Made by a program: the position numbers and the translations under genes. This document shows, one piece after another, positions 13,101 to 24,105 of a DNA stretch of 64,000 bases. The DNA is taken from positions 62,001 through 126,000 of the forward strand of contig CAJNDS010000371.1 of NCBI GenBank assembly GCA_905221605.1, written 5' to 3'. The stretch is from Symbiodinium natans. Taxonomy: Eukaryota; Sar; Dinophyceae; Suessiales; Symbiodiniaceae. The notes below the pieces were generated by a model. It saw only the letters and a list, made by a program, of their open reading frames with translations. It did no database searches and was not told where the DNA came from. Each line of letters opens with the position of its first letter. Position 1 is the stretch's first letter.

Positions 13101-13472
13101 CTCAAACTCCCAAGGTGCCGACCATAGAAACCGTTAACATGAGGTTGAGTTTGTAGACATTCGTAAAAAATGTTCTGGAATGCGCTCTGCAACGGTTGCG
13201 AGCTTGCCTCATTCTCATGAACCCGCCCCAGGTCCCTGAAATGTCGAGATCAAAGAACCAACCCGAACACCCACTCGGCCCGGCGCGCTACTCTCTTGAG
13301 AGCGAACGTGCAGCCCGAAGGGTTCTGGACTAAGTAAACCTGGCGAGGTGGGCTAGTTGCAATTCTTTTCGAAAGACGCAGCTCCCTCCCTCGACGCAGC
13401 TTCCTAGGTGCGCTCTGCACGCTGGGCGCCTTGGAGCTGCCACCGCGTCCGATGGTGTTGAGCTGCGTGTAT
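1120..13472 (-). CDS. Mps1/TTK-like protein kinase, partial, interrupted by very long introns
   Basis: Serine/threonine/tyrosine kinase domain from the glycine loop to the catalytic loop, about 137 residues, resembling the Mps1 (TTK) spindle-checkpoint kinases. Exons in order: 13430..13472 (YTQLNTIGRGGSSK, ATP loop); 13287..13339 (VYLVQNPSG then FALKRV, ATP-binding Lys); 12988..13012 (TESVKQLE); 12833..12892 (AFQNEVVLLQQL, helix-C Glu); 8723..8776 (VVDAEVDRERGRINIVME); 8500..8543 (AGDMDLGRFLQ); a tentative 19-nt exon 8272..8290; 8203..8241 (IQHLWKQMLEAVQ); 7908..7937 (VIHQERIVHS); 1120..1164 (DLKPGNFLLISGRLK, catalytic Asp). All phases fit; donors read as GC, with AG acceptors. The GGSSK loop and the VHS-DLKPxNF junction are typical of Mps1. 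The N-terminus is not identified and the DFG region is off-window. One intron holds a 2.7 kb minisatellite; the last holds six other genes. Confidence 0.75.
1165..2058. other. Kinase intron, downstream of the small-gene array
   Basis: Non-coding as far as I can see. It carries degenerate GGGCTT/TTAGGG words near 1200-1250 and short ORFs on both strands (for example 1537..1725 and 1506..1748) without recognisable homology. It would contain the 3' end of the last small plastid gene. Confidence 0.5.
2059..2572 (-). CDS. Small plastid-targeted single-span membrane protein, copy 6
   Basis: Two exons, 2404..2572 and 2059..2279, joined across a 124-nt GC-AG intron, give 129 residues. The leader begins MARLAALC with a hydrophobic ER-signal core, followed by FVSAP (the dinoflagellate FVAP-type transit motif), then a second hydrophobic stretch ending in an Ala-x-Ala-like site (AGADA). 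The predicted mature part starts FVYKGKEYFDV, has one membrane helix (WAFCGFSIVYFGAVL) and a charged Pro/Gly-rich tail ending in QGPY. This suggests a low-mass thylakoid protein, perhaps a photosystem or cytochrome-complex subunit; I cannot assign the family. Its upstream spacer differs from that of copies 3-5. Confidence 0.85.
2794..3307 (-). CDS. Small plastid-targeted single-span membrane protein, copy 5
   Basis: Exons 3139..3307 and 2794..3014 with a 124-nt GC-AG intron; 129 residues. The leader reads MARLTALC, with Thr at position 5, shared only with copies 3 and 4. The mature part is identical in sequence to all other copies. An upstream in-frame ATG would add about 20 residues, but it is not shared by the other copies and would place polar residues before the signal core, so I chose the MARL start. 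The upstream spacer is shared with copies 3 and 4. Confidence 0.85.
3616..4129 (-). CDS. Small plastid-targeted single-span membrane protein, copy 4
   Basis: Exons 3961..4129 and 3616..3836, 124-nt GC-AG intron, 129 residues. It has the same tripartite layout as its neighbours: signal core, FVSAP transit motif, second hydrophobic stretch ending AGADA, and a one-helix mature protein. It sits in a complete 822-bp repeat unit whose intergenic part is nearly identical to the adjacent units, which suggests that any promoter is duplicated with the gene. Confidence 0.85.
4438..4951 (-). CDS. Small plastid-targeted single-span membrane protein, copy 3
   Basis: Exons 4783..4951 and 4438..4658, 124-nt GC-AG intron, 129 residues; leader MARLTALC. 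Its second exon shares a silent variant (ctccacctcc) with copy 2, unlike the others (ctcgacctcc), while its leader matches copies 4 and 5. That mosaic pattern is evidence of exchange between copies. The predicted mature protein is unchanged. Confidence 0.85.
5260..5773 (-). CDS. Small plastid-targeted single-span membrane protein, copy 2
   Basis: Exons 5605..5773 and 5260..5480, 124-nt GC-AG intron, 129 residues. The leader reads MARLAALC, with LAFVSAP where the other two-exon copies have LTFVSAP. The sequence upstream of its ATG is unrelated to that of copies 3-6, so the duplicated block ends close to the start codon. This is the first two-exon copy downstream of the four-exon gene. Confidence 0.85.
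6000..7755 (-). CDS. Small plastid-targeted single-span membrane protein, copy 1, four exons
   Basis: The divergent head of the array. Exons: 7736..7755 (MARLAA), 7074..7141 (CLLAAACCLLR then FVPAPAPRS), 6765..6842 (VMTTSAGAVVLASVPMGADA, then FVYK) and 6000..6220 (the mature protein). They join in frame to 128 residues that align end to end with the two-exon copies. Introns are 594 nt (GT-AG), 231 nt (GC-AG) and 544 nt (GT-AG). Only the last intron lies at the position used in copies 2-6. The leader is diverged, but the final exon is almost identical in DNA, and identical in protein, to the other copies, which points to gene conversion or strong constraint on that exon. Confidence 0.8.
6221..7907. 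other. Introns of copy 1 and spacer up to the kinase exon
   Basis: Apart from the three small exons given for copy 1, I see no coding sequence here. There is a CAGCCCCT run at about 6331-6370 and degenerate GGGCTT-type words. The distance from the kinase exon ending at 7908 to the start codon at 7755 is only 152 bp, so any promoter of the nested array must be short or lie inside kinase sequence. Confidence 0.6.
8172..8190 (+). repeat. Poly-C run
   Basis: A C homopolymer interrupted by one T, inside a kinase intron just downstream of the IQHLWKQML exon. Confidence 0.9.
8777..9488. other. Kinase intron, unique part
   Basis: Unique sequence between the kinase exon ending at 8776 and the minisatellite. 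A minus-strand frame stays open for about 170 codons here, but it is continuous with the repeat-driven frame and matches nothing I recognise. I treat it as intronic. Confidence 0.4.
9489..12180. repeat. 2.7 kb minisatellite, 14-bp and 21-bp units
   Basis: Built from gggaaacaagcggY (14 bp) and the same unit plus a 7-bp caagcgg extension (21 bp). They alternate as 14-14-21-21, giving a 70-bp higher-order unit, sometimes lengthened by another 21. The array is clean from about 9489 to 10560, carries indels at about 10560-11040 and 11470-11690, and decays after 11840. Because 70 is not a multiple of 3 and the unit avoids stops on both strands, it produces spurious ORFs of hundreds of codons in several frames (for example 8911..12159 minus, 9220..11493 plus); I do not count these as genes. 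It lies in a kinase intron. Confidence 0.97.
12367..12580 (+). repeat. Poly-G tract with spaced C
   Basis: About 210 bases almost entirely G, broken by single C residues every 6-20 bases, preceded by TTTTT and followed by TTTAGGG-like words. Translations in any frame are poly-Gly or poly-Pro and are artefacts. It lies in the same kinase intron as the minisatellite. Template-strand RNA would be C-rich; the plus strand can form G-quadruplexes. Confidence 0.95.
12581..12832. other. Kinase intron, unique part
   Basis: Opens with telomere-like words (gtagggtttaggg, gggtttagggcc) at 12589-12626, then unremarkable sequence up to the helix-C exon. No coding signal seen. Confidence 0.5.
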
Positions 13473-15316
13473 CTGAGACGCAAAAAAACACTTGCAACAG
13501 AAACAAGGGAGAAAACGGCTGTCCAAGAGAGGCTAAGAATTATTTAAAAAATTGAAAATTCCGACGAGCTCTGCCGTCCTGGGGAACTTGCTGGAGAGCC
13601 GTCCCTTAGAATTGCAAATCCAGACAGAAGTAGCAAGCAAAACTCGACCCAAAGATTCAGTTCATGCCGGGATGGAGAACTTGAAGGCTGAGGCATCTGA
13701 GGCCTATGTCTACATTGGGACTGGGACTGGGACAGCCAGAAACACGGGGAAGGGGAGGAAGGGGAGAGGGACAGAGCTCCTCAATTTGATAATGCTGTAG
13801 CACTGTAGACTGCACTTGCAGCCCGAAAACCCTCAAGCCCGGTTTCCCACTCGAATGCCGCCAGTGAGTCCCCGAACCCCGAAGAAAGCCCTAAGTGAAC
13901 ACCCGAAACCAGCAGCAATGCAAAGCCTTTCCGTGAGCTGAGGGCCTTGCGGCACGCCGTTTACGACCACCACCTTTCTCCACCCACGGGCGCGTCAGAG
14001 AAGCTTGAACGTATGATATAGGGTTCTAGAATGGATGCCGAAGCGGTCGGAACCACAGCCGGAGCAGCAGCAGCAGCAGACTAGATGGAAATGGATGTGG
14101 CGAGTGGTTCTTGCATTGGAAGAAGATCGGAAGGCAATTGTGGTCGCTTGTGGGCGAGCTTGTTTGTGTAACTTCCGCTGAGCTGCTGTTGCGTGACAAC
14201 GTGTGCTGCTTCAGGACCAAGACACAAAATCGGCAAATGATGCATGCTGCAGTAGGGGTTTTCTGTTGTATCTGCTGCAGTGAACGGGGCATGAGATGCA
14301 GAGAGAAGAGCACAAGAAGAGCCCGTTTTTCAAAAACGACCTCTTGAACACAAAATGCACGTGGAGCCACAGCCACAGCCGTTCCACGCGACATCCAAAC
14401 TCTTGGACCGAAAAGGGTACTCCAATAGCCGCTTCCCGCTAGTGAATTGGGACGAAGTGCTTTCCTATTTGAGAGTAGCGGAAACGCTGGGTCTGAAGGA
14501 GGTTCAGATCGGGCTGCGCAGCAGCACCACCTTGGACAGCTATCCATGTAGGCCAAATGGTTGGGGAGATACTTCGCGAAGTTTGTCGACCTGAGAAGCA
14601 TTCATTAACGAGTGCAGTTGTTGATATGAACCAAGTTCAAGTTAGGACCAGGAACTGCTGATCTCTTTCCGGGTAGTTGAAGCGAGTCGGCGAGGGTTGG
14701 GATCCAATTGAAACTGAGCTTGCTCAGGTCCCATCCTGCTCTAAAACGATTCAATGATTGCACTGCGATTCCCCTCCAAAGGACACACCCGAGCATAAAA
14801 TCCAAACCACCCCAAACCAAACCCGACGCCAGCAACCAAAAGCCTGTATGCCTGAAGCCCTCAATCCGCGTACCTCCATTTCGATACTTCCGATTCCCCT
14901 TGCTCATCTTTGTTCATCCTTGCTCCCAAAGTGCATAGTGAAGGCGGTTTCTGCTTCAACGTGCGGGGGTTCCCCGTATCCCTGCTTCACTCGTGGCGCC
15001 TCTCCTCGCGGAAGCCCACGTTTCGGCATCGCTGTCTGAAAAGTGTGTCGCGGATTCACCCTTGGGGGGGCACTCTGTCGGTTGCGCTTCTGATTGCACA
15101 ATCGGCACAGTCCATTCTTCAACGGACTCGAGCTCTGTGTCGCATAGGCCTGTACACAGGCGGAACGCCCACGCTTCGGTACGTGGGGGACCCTCTTTAC
15201 TTGTCGCGCAGCCCCCTAAGCCGGAGGCATGCCACCCCCGCCCCCACTCCCGGCCCCGGCCCGGACCTCCTTCCGAAACGCCGAAGCCTAAGCCTACAAT
15301 TCCCCCCAAAGAACAA

Positions 15317-15393
15317 CTAAATAAATATATATATATATATCTATATATATATGATACTCTAAATATATACATATATATATATATATATAGATA
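15317..15393. repeat. (AT)n microsatellite
   Basis: TATA-type dinucleotide runs with short interruptions between about 15317 and 15393. No promoter meaning is implied. Confidence 0.95.
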
Positions 15394-16140
15394 TCCTCTC
15401 AAGCACAGCAACCGAAGAAGAAGGCAAATCAAGGCAGGGGCCTTGGAGCTCTTTGCATGCTCGGCGCCTCACAGAGTCGCACACATGAGGTATGGACCGA
15501 AAATGGGGGGCACATCGCTCTTGTGTTGGTCTTTTCGCCTGGATTTTTGCGCTCTTTTCTGTTTGCCGTCTGGCGGTCTTCCCGGCTTTCTCTGCCCGTG
15601 CGCTGCATAGGGCATCGTTTCATCCGCACGCATCGGCTGCAAATTCATCCATTCATGCTTGCAACATGACATGCCCAGCAGATGACAGATGCTTTGACGA
15701 AAATATCACACTCAATTCTTCGTTCTGACGAATCTCAACATGCGTTTGCTTGAATAATTTTGTTCTATATGCTCATGATCAAGGTATGTTGGCAAAGCCG
15801 ACGCTTTGTTGGGGCAGATCCTTCTCGGTTGGCCACTACTAAGTAAGAGAGGTTTGGGGCTACTCGGGGATGCGTGCTCAATATGGGCAAGTCCTAACTC
15901 CACCAGGACAGCCCCTCCAAACGTTCCGGGCCTGGTGCTGGCTCCGGGTCTGCATCGGCCTTCCGTTCCGTATTCGGGCTTAGTCATAGAATCCACGGCA
16001 GCAGAACTGAAAGCTTCCCAAAAGGTTACCTATGACTTTATGCATCCGCATCCGCTGGGATGAGCCCGGGAGCGCCGCTTAGAGGCCGCTCAGGCTCAGC
16101 CTTCTGACGTTGCACGAGATGCGAATGAAAACCCGAATAA

Positions 16141-16141
16141 A

Positions 16142-16172
<31 letters not shown>

Positions 16173-16192
16173 GAGAGAGAGAGAGAGCGAGA
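16141..16192 (+). repeat. (GA)n microsatellite
   Basis: AG dinucleotide run with single GGG and GC interruptions. Confidence 0.95.
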
Positions 16193-17877
16193 ACAAACTT
16201 TGAATAAACCCCGAGAGCACTTCTCTACTTTGGGGTCCCTCCCGAAACGCCGCGAATAGAGCCTGCGGCGTGTGGCTTGGGGACCTGCAGGGCATTGCAA
16301 GGCGATGCTGGCAAGGCGTCAGAGAGCGAAACACTGTTTGACTGGGCACCTGCATCTGCTTCGTCAATCATTTCCATCTTCGGGCCCTGTTGAGCTTCTT
16401 AGGATTAGTTTCGGGATAGGAGTCCTTGACCAGGTGTAACTCGGGGGATGGAATGACAAGGCTTCAGGGCACCGTGGTAATTGCAGACGTCAGCCCACGT
16501 GGGTTGTGTATCATGAGACGATATAAGAACTTCACCAAGTTATGCCCTTTCCTGAGGGTGGGGGGTGGGGGCGCAAACTCTTGTGCAAACCTTGTCCAGT
16601 ACGTGAAAGTTGGATACTGCGACGGCGTAGCACAACTCTGAGAAAAACAACATGCTGGTGCGAACCTAATATATGTACTAAGCAATCCTTACAGAGGCGG
16701 AACCGATCTTGCCCACATTACGCATATCTTCCCTAACACGGGCTCAGTGAATCTGCAATGCTGACACGAAGCACTGCGAGGACTTTGAGTGTAGAGGTAG
16801 CACAGCCTGCGTTCACAGAAACCGACATATCCCGACCCGAGATGATCCAAGGCCTCTCCACTGCCGTGGACTTGGCTGCAAGCACCGCCAGTGCCAGTGT
16901 GGAGGCGGCATCCGATTCTGGCAGGGTAAGCGGCGGATTGACAGGCGCCTACGTATGTGCCACAGTGTGTGGCTTACGTGTTTAGAATACAACGTGTGCA
17001 AAACATGCTTTACTTCTTTGCTGTTTTAACTAAGATTCTCACTGGCCCTGCCATCTGCTAAGACTTTTGCCACACATCTTCCTCGGGTGTATCTTTCTCA
17101 GGCTACAGGCTACATTCTTCAGGCAAAAACTGTGACATGCCTCCGACATCACCCAGCCAGCGGCCAAAGGCTGGCATAGCTAGGTAGCATGCAATGAGTT
17201 CCCAGCTGGAAGGACTGCTGTGGACAGGCCACTTTGAACAAAATTGCAACGTTACGACAGCTTTGGCCAGGCCCGGCTCCTGGACCTATGGACCTTGCTC
17301 GTTCCTTTAGCATTCCCCTGCGAAAGACTGCGAAGGAAGTACCATTGTCAGCGAGCAGCTTGTTTTAATCGCCCACAACCCTAGCCAGATTCGCATGCGC
17401 AAAAGGAAAGATGCACGGTCCCGGTCCCTGTCGTTGCACGCGTGTCAAGAATAGACTTTGTCGGTAGGGCACTGGATTGACTGGGTGCATGCCTCAGTGC
17501 AACGCGCTTGGGAAACGAACTGACGACAGTACGAAAAGCGCGTTTTGGCAGAAACCTTCTTGAACTCATGTTAAGCCATTAAGCCCCCAAAAAAAACCCG
17601 ACACCCATTCCAGTGGCGTGCATGGCCATGTAAAGTCCATGCCCCGCCTGCCAGCGTCATCGACTTCGGCCCCTGGATTTAGGGATGAACCGACGGAAAG
17701 TCTTTTGAAGGCAGCTCCGTCAGTTCAACGTGCAGGTCACCACGACGTAACTCCGAGCTGCAGGCCAATCACAAGGCATCTTGAGGCTGAACTTTCAAGT
17801 CCCGCTGAAGCTGCTTAAATCATAAAACGCCCGTCTGAAGTCCGAAGCCCTAAGCTGTAAGCTGGGTTGGCCAAGCA

Positions 17878-17918
17878 AAGCCAAGTGATGCCAAGTGATG
17901 CCAAGTCATGCCAAGTGC
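17878..17918 (+). repeat. Four copies of a 10-bp repeat (CCAAGTGATG type)
   Basis: ccaagtgatg and close variants (ccaagtcatg) repeated in tandem; small and local. Confidence 0.85.
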
Positions 17919-18212
17919 CCAGCAGAGATCCGTCCCTGTGGAGACTCCACCTCTTTGATGGGCGACCTCGAAGCAGAACTATCTGACCCAAAATCCTTGA
18001 CCGTGGAATGAACAGGGCACCAGGCATGAACCTCTGAAGCTAGGCAGGCATCGGAGTGTCAAGGTCAGGCTTCCGTGCACAAGTCAGACTGGCAAACAAG
18101 ACTGGCTCCTGAGAGCGACGTCTTTTCGCTAAGCCGGACATGGCCCGAGATGCCATGCATGTGCCATGCTCCGCAGCACTTTAGGAACGCCTGCTCTCGC
18201 ACATCTCTCGTC

Positions 18213-18357
18213 TGAGGTGAAGGCAAGGGAGCCACAGACATGGCAGTGGATGTGTACTCCTCCATGGGGGCCCCAAGTGCTTTGGCTTCAATGGCACTTT
18301 GCATCCGCTTTACATCACTTTTCATCATTTCGAGGGCCAAAAGCATGTTGAGAATGT
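18213..18357 (-). CDS. Possible orphan exon, helical or coiled-coil segment
   Basis: A minus-strand frame reads DILNMLLALEMMKSDVKRMQ, continues SAIEAKALGAPMEEYTSTAM and ends near APLPSP. It has AG just before it and a GA (dinoflagellate-type donor) just after. Its composition is amphipathic and helix-forming, unlike the translated repeats around it. It could be an N-terminal exon of the Mps1-like kinase, which lies downstream on the same strand, or belong to an unrelated gene. No family recognised; boundaries are provisional. Confidence 0.35.
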
Positions 18358-21325
18358 CTTCTCAAGACTTCGGGGTGAAGAAGGCTCTTCAGGCGCTTTT
18401 GGGGCGTTTTTGCGACGAAAGGGCCAGGGCGGCTCGGGCAAACCTGCCCGAATGTACCAAAGGAGAACGAATGTGAGAATCCAAGCGATCACCCTGCGAC
18501 GCTCTACAGACAAAACTGTTGGACTTATTCGATACAGGCCTTCAGCTTCCCAAGCATGAAACTCCAACTCATGTGTCTCCTGCGCGTTGCGGAGCTGCCC
18601 TTGCGACGGCAGAGCCGGGGAGGTCCAGGCATAGCACTACTGGTTAGGTTGGGAGCCAGGTTGTCAAGGTGTTAAGCCTACTCTGCGCCACACGAAGCAC
18701 TTCACTACGCCGAGATGGAGCACGGCACCAGTTTACCTTGGAAGTTTGTATAGCCTTGTTTCTGGATGTGCGAGTTTCTGTCTGTCATGGAAGGTGAACG
18801 GATGGAGGTGTAATGGAGTGATTATGTTCATATAAATTGGGAATGGAGACAAACTCCTGGAAAACCTGAACCCTAAACCCAGGCCTCCGAAACCTAAGCC
18901 TAGCCCAGACCTGGCCCGAAAGTCGTGCAGACACGTGCGCCTGGCTCATCCTCTTCCTCCTCAGCGACATCCTCCTGTACAAACTTGCACCCACGTGAGT
19001 GGCAAGTCCGTGCGAAGTGGGCAGATAAAGCAGGGAACCCTTAGCTTAATGGATGAAAGGTGAAGGGGCAAAACAAATCGGCGCTGCGCGGCAGGCGAAA
19101 GGTATTCACTTCATTACAATTAATGGCCACCGCTGGTAAGTCGATCTCCCGGCCTCAGGCAATCGTCGCATGGGGCTGCCTGAAGCCAGGTCTCTTGTTT
19201 CAGGGTGGCTTGGGCTGAGGGCTTCGAAACGCCGAGGTTTCCAAGGGTTGCAGTTCAGGAGAGGGAAAACTGCGGGCTTACACTTGGGCCGGCCATGAGT
19301 ACAGCCGCACGTGCGAAGGAGCGACTCCACCGTCTCCAGCGAAATGCAGTGCTTGCAGGAACTCTGTGCCCAAGCCGCAAGCCCCCAATTTAGAACATAA
19401 TGTTGCAGCTGTTCTGGCCCATTTCGACTCTTTCAGCTCTTAGGGCTTGAAGCAGCAGGGCGATCTAGCGTAAGCCAACATAAAAAAATGTTGGGTGGTC
19501 CTTGTGTAGCCTTGTGCATAAAGTAAAGAGCTGAAGGGAGAAGTTGAGGGCCCCAAGCCCTGGCTCCCCCGCGCGCCAAGTCCCAATATGCGAGGTCTGC
19601 GAGGAGCTGCCTGGCGAGCACAGGTCTAACGACGAAGCTGTAACATATCACAATGGCATTCTGTTGCTGGTCCGAGACCCTGTGTACCGCCAGTATGCAG
19701 CTAGAACGGCAAGAGCACGTCAACAATACTCAATATTGCAGAAGAGCAAATGAACAACAATTGCTTGGGCTGGTTTGGGGCTGAGCACAAGTCTTGGAAT
19801 CCCACACGTGACCCACAATGCTTGGTCGAACTTGTGGAGCCTGGTTTCATTTTTACGACCACGATGCTAGCTCCGTTGTCCACGCGCCAACGTCGCCTCA
19901 ACAAGCCACATCACATCGCTGACCGGGTACACCGGGTACGCCACACGGCCTTCCCAGATTTGAACTCCCCCGAGGACAGAGGACGGCTGGAACCACAGCT
20001 GCGTTTCGCGCAGCCACATTGACGTGGCCCTCCAGCCGTCAAGGTGCTGTGCTTCAGGCGTCGAGAACAGCATGCAGGCACATGCCCTCTTGCTGCTGCG
20101 GGCAAGGTGCCTTCAAAAACAAAACAAGTATAACGGCATCCAATGCACACGACCGAGCTTGTTCAACCACAAAAGCTTAGCAGCTCACGAGGCGAAATCT
20201 TGAAGCACCACTCCTTCATTGATGGTCTTGAACGCTGAGGGCACGCATGCGATCACGCGCCACCCGACTGACTGTGGAGCCGCTCACGGGCCGAACATGA
20301 CGACACAGCCACGAGGAGCGTCGCAAACACGTGAGAGAATTGATCGGGTGCACTTGCGAATGTGCTTGCGCATGCGCTTGTGAGTGCGTTGCGCTACCCC
20401 AGACCTCCAGCTCTCGAAAAGCAAAACCCGTCGCTACGCATCCACCGTCGAGGACTTGAAGCTTGGGGCGGCTCATTGCGGCTCCGAAACCTGAAAACCC
20501 CAATGGATTGCGCAGGAAACATCATTGGCAGCCATCCTGCCACCATGCAGACTTCCAGGAAAGAGCGCTAAAATCACACAAAGAAGCATGCAAAAGCCCA
20601 AGCAAGTGCCCTGTCTCCAGCCTGGAAGCGCGATTCGAAGGATCTGGGGGCAGCCTGGGTGCCAGGTAACGAGCAAAGGTCAACTTCGGCTTTGTTCTTT
20701 CTTAAGCGGCTTTCGCTCGTGCAAGACCCTCTCGTGTTGTCGTGCGCCCGGCAGCCTAGCGCCATGCGCTCTGGAGAGCCCGCAGACGTCGGACAGCCAT
20801 CAGCAGCAACAAACCAGGTTCCAATTCGCGCTCTCGTCTCGGTCCCGTGTGCTTTCTGTGCACGAAAGCACGTTCCTGCTGCAAAGCTCCGTCCCGAAAA
20901 CATGGTAGGGGCACTTCTCTGCTCCAATCTTATTCGGGGGCTCTTTGCCCTCACCTCGATGCGCTTCTTCAAAAGCTAGGATCAAACCCCTCCCCCCCCC
21001 GCCCCCCCGCAGTGTTTTGAGAAAGGGTGCCGAACTCTCTCCCACCTCGGTCCCATCATCTGCGCAGGCCGCCCTCTCTGGCGCGTTCTCCAGACATGCT
21101 CTCTGGAGCGCTTTGCAGGTGCTCATCTTGGAGTGCTCATCTGAGAGTGGTCTTGGCATGCTCTTGCAGTGGTCTTATGAGAGAGGAGTGTTTGAAGCTT
21201 AGCGCTTTGGGATTTCAGGGTTTGCCTCGTGCAGTCGACACCTTCTAAATCCAGAGGCTACTTAGAGGCCCATCGGCGATTAGCTATCGCTTGATGTCGG
21301 AAGATTGGCTCAAAACACTCCCAGA
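18358..21325. other. Unassigned interval
   Basis: No gene recognised. Short ORFs on both strands (for example minus 20574..20972) lack any motif I know. Degenerate GGGCTT/CCCTAAA words occur at about 18865 and 19440. Confidence 0.4.
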
Positions 21326-21432
21326 GAGCCCAATGCCCCTGAATTAAGGAATATTCCCTCCTAAATCAGAATAAGGATCCCTTTATAGTTTAAGCTATAT
21401 TCAATATTCCTTGATTAAGGGGTATTGGGCTC
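21326..21432. mobile_element. MITE-like inverted repeat
   Basis: Two 30-bp arms, 21326..21355 and 21403..21432, are inverted copies of each other with about 3 mismatches. They are separated by a 47-bp AT-rich centre. Each arm starts GAGCCCAAT at its outer end and ends AAGGAATATT at its inner end. The size and layout fit a small non-autonomous hairpin element, but no target-site duplication is clear. Confidence 0.6.
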
Positions 21433-23930
21433 CTGGGCTCCTCCGCAGAGTTAAGACTGGATTTCTCGCTTAAAAAGGATGCGGATGTGCAGGGTTTCGG
21501 GCGCAGATGGCCAAGCCCCAAACCCTCAACGACGAACATCGTTCCATGAAGCAGAACTCCTGCTATACTATGAACCTCGTATTTGGACGCTCCTCATAAT
21601 TGGCAAGTTCAAACCCGAAACATGTGTTCATGGATGCGACTTGAACATTCTCATGGCAGTATTAGCAAGCAGAACAGGCTTCGTAGCCGCACGATTATGA
21701 ATAAAACATGCACGTTGAAGGCAACTTTGACATTGTGCGCAAGGTGGTAGAAAAAAAGAAACACAAAATATCCATCAACAACATACTGCTTCATGTGATG
21801 ATTTAAAAAAGCGAACATTCCCCATATAAACAAGAAACAGCACCGGTAAAAAGGGGGCCATGACCTGACCAAAGCAAGGCCACCGCGCCTCCAGGGCTCG
21901 GAGCCGCTCCTCCTGAGCGTCTCGGTGAACAAGTAGCCACCGAACTTCCGAACTGTCTATTCCCGACGCCCTGAAACATCTCAACAATTCTCAAAACCTC
22001 ATCCTTACAGGAACACTTGCGCGAAAAATGAGGCCATGGGACAGGACATGTGTTCTTGAGAGAGGCCGCCTGGGCGAAGCAACGGCAGTGCAAGAGTGTG
22101 TCTGTGAAGGAGAGCACACGTGGCACACAGCGCACGCGGCACGCAAGAAATGCAACACAAAAAAGCCACGCAAAGACACGAAGAAGAACACCGCAAGACA
22201 AAGGCTACATCGCCAAGCTTGTAAAACACTAAGCCCTGCCCTGCCCTGAGGGACGGGCGACGTGGCCGAACCTGGCCTCCTTCGTGAAAGGGTGGCGTGG
22301 CTCAACGCGGTCAGGGGTTGTTATATGGCCAGCATGGCCTTTCAACATTTGGAAATTTTACAGATGCTTAGCGTGTCTTAGCGTCTTAGGGCTTAGAGGT
22401 TTACTCGGTTTGCTCACTCCCAATGCGGCCCCTGCTGCACAACGGACGTTTTGGTTTGAGATTCAAAGGCCCTGCAAGCATAGTACATCTGAACGTGGGC
22501 TCAGCTGAAGAAACCCAATCCATGAACACGACAAATAGGGGCAATTTCACACTAGGGTAAAAACCGAAGCTTGGTGTGCTGTAGGGCTGAGGGTTGGCGG
22601 ACGGCAGGCTTTTGACAGGAGGCTTCTTGGGATTGCTTGACGGCATTGGTAATCATTCATTGAGAGGTAGGGTTGGGTGCCATCAACCATCATTCTTGCT
22701 GGCTTACTGTCTTTTGGCCATGGTGCTGGTTGCATCCATTCCTTCTGATTTGCATCCGTTGATGTCACCTTTCCTACACACAAGTTCTCCTTCAGCTTTG
22801 GTCAACACCAATGCTCGTGTCACAACTTTGAAAATGATTGTGTATCGGGCAGATAGCATTGATGTCGAATGCAATGCTGAGCGGTAAGTGGATGCACTAC
22901 AAAGCACTGCGAATATTGGGCTGCATTTGGACTTTGCAAATTGGACCCGCTCGAGTTTCGTACCTCATAAGATCAGCAAGCGTCTGTGGCCTCGTTGCTC
23001 GATTTGTTGCTTGACTAGTGGGCATCTCGGGCTAAGGGCTGGAGGTTTCGGGCGAGATAGGCTTCAAACTGAACACTCGCAATTCCAAAAAAAGCCTCTG
23101 AAGCGCGCCCACAGTGAAAGGGGTGCTATCGCGACGCAAAGGCCCCTTGATTACAGTGCCAGAACGAGGGTCTCAACTCAGGAGGCCTAGGTTAGAGTCC
23201 TCTTGCAAGAGGTCTTTTCGTCCTTATCTCCCTGGCGCCTGCGAGTCGCATCGCGCTGTGGTCCTCGCGATGTCCTGTTCAAGAGGGCCACAAGCCGTCG
23301 CAAGGCGAAGGAAACCACTTGCAAGAGATATACAAAACTGGTCTCAATGGTCGATCGTGCCTGTCCCTGTGCCTCCCTTCTAAGGACCGGCCCAACCCAA
23401 GCCGGCGGCCGTCCTCCTTCAAGCTGCCCAACAGCTTCTCCTGCAGAGTTTGACGGAGCTTGGGGGTTGTGGGGCACACCCTGAAATCGAAGGAAACCCC
23501 CAAAAATCACAACCCTGGCTGGGCTTGCGTGTAAAAAAAACTACACAACTCTTCGGGAACCAGCCCTCGCTCCAGTCCTATTCTTTCGAAGAAGTACATG
23601 GGCTTTATGAGGGGATTATTCATGATCATTAGGGCCCTGGGTTCAGGGGTTCAGGGGGCCAGGCGACGACGACCATAGCCCCTGTGCAACCAATGCCACA
23701 GGCAATACATATGAAGTAGAGCGGCGCAGCAATGTGCAGCAATCATTCTGCGAACCATCTACATTAGACCATGAACCGTCTTCGGTACAGTATCGAAGGC
23801 GGACGACTCGACCTGGTTGGGTCTCAGTAGGGGTGGGGGAGGGCTCAGTGGGCTGCCCTGACTTCCTGCCCTGACTTCCTGCCTTCCTTGTTTGGTGTCT
23901 TCTCTTGCGGTCCTTTCTGGTTCTTCCTTC
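21433..23930. other. Unassigned interval
   Basis: No gene recognised. Two weak exon-like stretches exist. On plus, 22780-22884 (ends IDVECNAER before GTAAGT). On minus, about 23370-23440 (EKLLGSLKEDGRRLGLGR after an AG). Neither has a recognised relative, and I do not annotate them as genes. Confidence 0.35.
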
Positions 23931-23937
23931 CGGGCTT

Positions 23938-24105
23938 CGATCCTTCCATCCTTCCATCCTTCCATCCTTCCATCCTTCCATCTTTGAGCCCTTCCTTCAT
24001 TGCATCCTTGCACCCTTCCTTCCATCCTTCCTTCCTTCGTTCCTTCCTTCTTTCTCTTGTTGATAGTTGCTTTTTTGCGTCCATCCCTTCCCTTCCCTTC
24101 CCGCA
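23938..24105 (+). repeat. CCTTCCAT/CCTT pyrimidine-rich repeat
   Basis: Starts as an 8-base CCTTCCAT tandem (five copies), grades into CCTT and TTCC runs and ends with CCCTTCC units near 24100. The repeat-driven ORFs over it are artefacts. Confidence 0.9.

Larger units (their letters stand above)
13473..18212. other. Unassigned interval, probably intronic or intergenic
   Basis: Contains only simple repeats and short ORFs. A plus-strand frame at about 16790-16923 (TETDISRPEMIQGLSTAV and on, ending at GGCAG before GGTAAG) looks like an exon by composition but matches nothing I know, and the minus strand is also open there. The N-terminal exons of the kinase could lie here; I could not identify them. 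Confidence 0.4.
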
